A stretch of DNA of 64,000 nt from Heterobilharzia americana (lineage: Eukaryota > Platyhelminthes > Trematoda > Strigeidida > Schistosomatidae): assembly GCA_944470555.2 (NCBI GenBank), contig OX104132.1:13401755-13465754 (forward strand), read 5' to 3'. Positions 60,301 through 64,000 of this stretch are shown here, one piece after another (position 1 is the first letter of the stretch; each line of letters begins with the position of its first letter). The position numbers and the translations under genes were made by a program. The notes beneath the pieces were generated by a model, which searched no databases, had not been told where the DNA came from, and saw nothing but the letters and a program-made list of their open reading frames with translations.

Positions 60301-60840
60301 GAGGAGGAGATTGGTTCCCACTACATGAGAGAGGGAGCCTTCGATGCTGTTGGTGACATCATGATAGCCACTCCAAAGCTTAGTGTGCTGTGTTCGTGTG
60401 ACGATATCGGAGTAGATTATCGACTCGTCTCTAGTTGACAGTTGGGAGAGTCTATTTCCATTCCATCTTCAGATTCCTCGCAGAGTCCTAGCACTTCTGT
60501 GCCATACCTTCTCATCTCTTTTGCAATCCAGGTAGCCTTGCTAGGTTCATACATGGTGCGGACATTCCATGTCCCCATTCCTACTTTCGCTTTCATCGAG
60601 AGAAGGGAAGACACATCGGCCAACTAGCTTCCCGTAGGTCTTCAACAACCAGCATCATTTCGTCTCCATGATTCCATAGATGAATAAATTTGATTTAATT
60701 TTGTATATTTTTTGTGCTTTGAAGTTTCTTTAGCGGTTAGATTGGTTTTACGGGGTGAAAGGATTGCTAGACCTATGCCTAACCTTCCTTTCTTATCAGG
60801 GCTTCCGACCGGCTAGCAACTAGTGGACTAGTTACCTTGG
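57340..60840 (-). pseudogene. Nearly full-length decayed RTE element with endonuclease region
   Basis: The minus strand runs from a 5' UTR-like segment (about 60,840-60,640) through the endonuclease start (60,623-60,417: VGMGTWNVRTMYEPSKATWI and EVLGL), later endonuclease parts (60,321-60,096, NPVGSGDIKIHSDG), a linker, the RT entry (59,055-58,687: KGYLIKLPKKGDLSHCKNKK) and the RT-C-terminal region down to the 3' end at about 57,355, next to an ATT-rich tail. It totals about 3.5 kb, the size expected for a complete single-ORF RTE element, with dozens of frame breaks. It shares variants with the 13.5-14.9 kb copy. Confidence 0.8.
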
Positions 60841-61085
60841 TGAGGTTTTATGTTACGAATGACAAGTACTAATTGGTGGTAATGTGTTGTATCTGACTGG
60901 AAAACGTTTTCAGATCAAACTGGTAATCACTACGTCACAGATTACTGTAGTCAGCATAGTGAATTATGCCGCGTGAAATTTATTCAATATATGGATTAGA
61001 ATAACTAAGACACACACATAAATTTAGCAGTCAGCACAATCCAGTTCACCTACGAGTTAGAAAATAGCGAAGGGGAATTAGTGAT
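60840..61085. other. Short spacer, nothing recognised
   Basis: AT-rich spacer between the RTE element and a Penelope-like fragment. Confidence 0.35.
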
Positions 61086-61506
61086 GTAGGATTACAGAAT
61101 AAAACGGAAACAAGATGGAAGTTTAGACATTAGTGTTTACAGAAAACCCTCACACTAGAATCGTTACTCAGACTTCAAATCGTCTCACCCCATATCAGTT
61201 AAAGTTGGCTTAGTAAAGTGTCTACATAACGGGGCAAAAGTACTTACTAGTAAAACAGAAGGTCTAAGACAAGAAACCAGATATATTAAAGACGCCTTAC
61301 TCGCTAACAATTACCCTCCCAAATTAATTGATAATTCCCTAGGTCATCGTACAAAAAAGACTAGTAACATAGGTATTAACAGTAGTAATAATGGTGGTGA
61401 TAATAGTAATAATAACAGTAATGGTGATGTTAATAAGAGTAATGGCTACACTGTGGAGAGAGAATTCAAAACCTCTATAGTATTACCATACAAAAAAGAC
61501 CCCTAG
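61086..61506 (+). pseudogene. Penelope-like element fragment, + strand
   Basis: The + strand frame reads DGSLDISVYRKPSH, a stop, then NRYSDFKSSHPISVKVGLVK and CLHNGAKVLTSKTEGLRQET, followed by an Asn/Ser/Gly-rich run and EFKTSIVLPYKKD then a stop. The YRKP-(T/S)H-NRY-DF-S-HP-S-K sequence is the conserved post-catalytic RT segment of Penelope-like elements, of a different lineage from the one at 18.1-18.9 kb. One in-frame stop (TAG after CAC) and truncation at both ends make it inactive. Confidence 0.68.
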
Positions 61507-61639
61507 AAATGGCTGGATGACAAGAAAATACTAGTCTCAGCATTGATGCAAAGAATGTTCTCTGTAGAGCGTTTGATATCCTCTTTTTTAGAGTGTGAGC
61601 GGCAGAATCACCTTTGAAGTTTAGATTTATACAGAGTGT

Positions 61640-64000
61640 CTTTTTTGGCACGGCTCATTGATTTATACTATTTGTATTGTCATGCTTGACAAATCGTTGT
61701 TAACTATCAAATTCTTCCTTACACTAGAAAAATGTATAAATTTGCTATTGTACAGCTTTGAAAATGAAATCACTGAAAAAAGACTGTTTGCTGAAATACT
61801 TGTTCTTCTTTTATATCCTGATGGGTATATTTCATACATATCCTTGTTTCCAACCTCCTTTCAACTAACACTATCTTCTCTACAATATTCATTCAGTCAC
61901 TATCCTACGTTTTTACTATCGTTCATCTCAACCAATATATCCTTATCAAATTTATGAAAGTGCATTGTACACTATGTTTGATAAGTTGTAAATGAGTTTT
62001 GATGAGTGAATAAAAATTCTACTACTCTCCTTGCTTTATTCGAGTAGTGTGTTTTGACGTGTGTTAAGTGAACATTAGACAAAGCTAGTCAAATTGACAT
62101 CTCCTTGAAACTCCAAAAGTTTTCACTGAGTCTGTTGATGACTGTCTGTAAGCCTTACGTTAACCAACTGTCTGAGTGTATACCAATACTTAAATGAAAG
62201 TTCAATTGCTGACCACACACAAATACAATTTATCAACTTTGTGATGTCCACAAAACACTGATACTTTCACCACCACATTACACCAGTCTCATTCTTTGTT
62301 TTGAAATCAGTATTCAACACCATCAATTCATAAGTGTCTTACTACTGAAGTTTTTGACCCTTAAAGTCATGATCCAGGTAATGTGGAGATATTGTTTGCA
62401 TCGACATTACTGTTCTTTAGGTTTATCTCCTGATCTTTTCACTTCACATTCATCTAAATCAAGTGCCCTGACACAGCTAACAGCTTACTCTCTCAACTGA
62501 ATCAGGGAATAGTCTTCTGTCATCAGACTGTCTTCGTAACCTAGTAAACTCAGACGTATACTGTAGTGAGACTTGAAAATTGGAGAGACTTGAAGAGACT
62601 TGAAAATTGGAGACTTGGAGACTTGAAAATTTAACAGATAAGTGATTTCATGATTTTATCATGACCGGTTTCCAATAACGTCAAATTTTCATCAAAAAAG
62701 AGTGAAATGAATTGGATCAACAACTTGCTAATCATGCAAAAACTGTACCATTTGTACTGGTGCATTGCAAAGCAGGCCATTCATCCAATATACGGTGAAT
62801 TCATTCACATTCATGTTAGCCAATTAGATTAGGGCAATAGGAATAATTCAGCTGTACGTTGAGTGATTCCTTGAAAGTGAGCAATTTCATGCTATCTAAT
62901 CCTAAGTTATTGCTCTGCAGTAACTTCCGATACAGATAGCTCAGTGATACCATCTCTGGCTGCAGGAATGGATAGTGAAAACTTGGATTTCTGGGAGGAC
63001 ATTTGTTCCTTTTGTGTTGCAAGCATGCTTTACTGAAGAGTGCTAACAAGCAAGATCCAAGGTTTCCTATCAATTGCCTCTAACTATCTAACATAATCTG
63101 ATTGTGTTTAACCGGTTATGTTAGGTGAGTTAGTGTAAATTATCTGCCTAGTACAGTACAGCTGTGTGACGGCTTAGGGTATTATCCGGTCACCGAAACT
63201 GAAGTAGGAAGAATGGGATTTTTAGTGGGTATGCGGGTCTTAAGTTCGATCACGAATAGGTGAAACAAGCATCCAGTGGTTAAATCCCTTCAATGCGTCT
63301 GGCTAAACCACCTCGTCGGTTCGTGTGCATATTCTGCTAGACACTGATGTAGGTATTTATAGATATCCAAACCAAGTTGGGATTTGATGGTTTGAAAAAA
63401 TTTTGGCCACTGGGTAAATAATATTCATTATTTTGGTATTTGTATTTCCGAATGAATAGAAAACAAAATAAACCTATTTCAACTCATATTCCGTTATTTA
63501 GCGCAAATAGATTTATCAAAGTTATAGTAAACCGAGATTTACAATATCCAAGCTTATATTGAATAACTTGACAAATGTTCTTCTGTATGAAGGATTTTGC
63601 GTTGTCAGAGTTGTAGAATAAAGATGATATCCATATGCAATTTATTATGTGTGAAGAGTGTATGAATTACACATGTGTGGATAGTCCTTATCGTTTGTAT
63701 GTTGGTTACGTCTGTTTGTTAGGATGGGTTGAGATCAGGTCTAACTGCGTTTCACTCCTTCATTCTTGTTTAAACAATTTTGATTCGATTTAATGTGAAG
63801 AGATTCTGATATGAGCCTTTTTCAATAATTTCTAAATCCTTTGTGAATAACTTCAATATTGTCAAAATCGACCTTGTATGACCTGAAATTATAGCATGTA
63901 GAACTATGGTTGAAGTATTTTCAGGTTTTTTCAGTTCCACTCTATTTCTAGGGGGTTGGGTCGAAGGTGTTCGGTGTTCATTTCTTCTAATTTTGACTTC
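61640..64000. other. 2.4 kb with no gene recognised
   Basis: Only short frames; a 99-codon + strand ORF at 61,658 is hydrophobic and AT-driven. A small direct repeat of GAGACTTGAAAATT lies at 62,567-62,630. No exon or element could be supported. Confidence 0.4.

Overview
The window looks like a nuclear contig pair from a blood fluke (genus Schistosoma). The grounds are AT-rich DNA, long introns, one cadherin gene, RTE-clade and CR1/jockey-like LINE debris, Penelope-like fragments, and many short repeats carrying hammerhead-ribozyme motifs of the schistosome satellite (Sm-alpha) kind. The species cannot be fixed from the sequence. There are no bacterial-style operons, CRISPR arrays or rRNA genes.

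Layout. 1-30.3 kb is repeat-dominated. It holds RTE copies at 0.75-1.87, 13.5-14.9 and 25.4-26.9 kb, Penelope-like fragments at 3.9-4.5 and 18.1-18.9 kb, two near-identical dead LINE copies at 6.5-8.0 and 21.2-23.1 kb, a 0.69-kb palindrome at 4.8-5.5 kb, and Sm-alpha-like and 'family B' short elements scattered through it. 30.5-39.5 kb holds the membrane-proximal exons of a protocadherin-like gene. 39.49-43.88 kb repeats 35.09-39.48 kb in reverse complement. 43,885-44,384 is a run of exactly 500 N. 44.385-53.4 kb repeats 30.553-39.5 kb in direct orientation at almost full identity, and only this copy continues into unique sequence with the last exons (53,959-56,007) of the same gene. 57.3-60.8 kb is a nearly full-length decayed RTE element, and 61.1-61.5 kb is a Penelope-like fragment.

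The three copies of the cadherin region are best read as one locus. The first contig ends in a fold-back artefact whose turn lies inside a short inverted-repeat element, and the second contig overlaps it by about 8.9 kb. Two SNPs and a homopolymer length place the inverted arm on the same haplotype as the third copy, not the first. Collapsing the artefact removes about 13.8 kb and leaves one cadherin gene: at least five exons on the + strand, with cadherin repeats, one transmembrane helix and a cytoplasmic tail of about 360 residues. Its 5' exons were not found. Three or four single-base losses in A/T homopolymers break the frame and look like long-read consensus errors.

The most interesting biology is in the short repeats. 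Two families with different sequences (Sm-alpha-like and family B) share one plan: a tRNA-like A/B-box core flanked by hammerhead motifs that lie on opposite strands, so each full element is a fold-back with a potential ribozyme on each strand. Several motifs keep the catalytic core; the best is at 6,266-6,330. Elements of this kind also sit at the centre of the 39.5-kb palindrome and make up the arms of the 4.8-5.5-kb palindrome.
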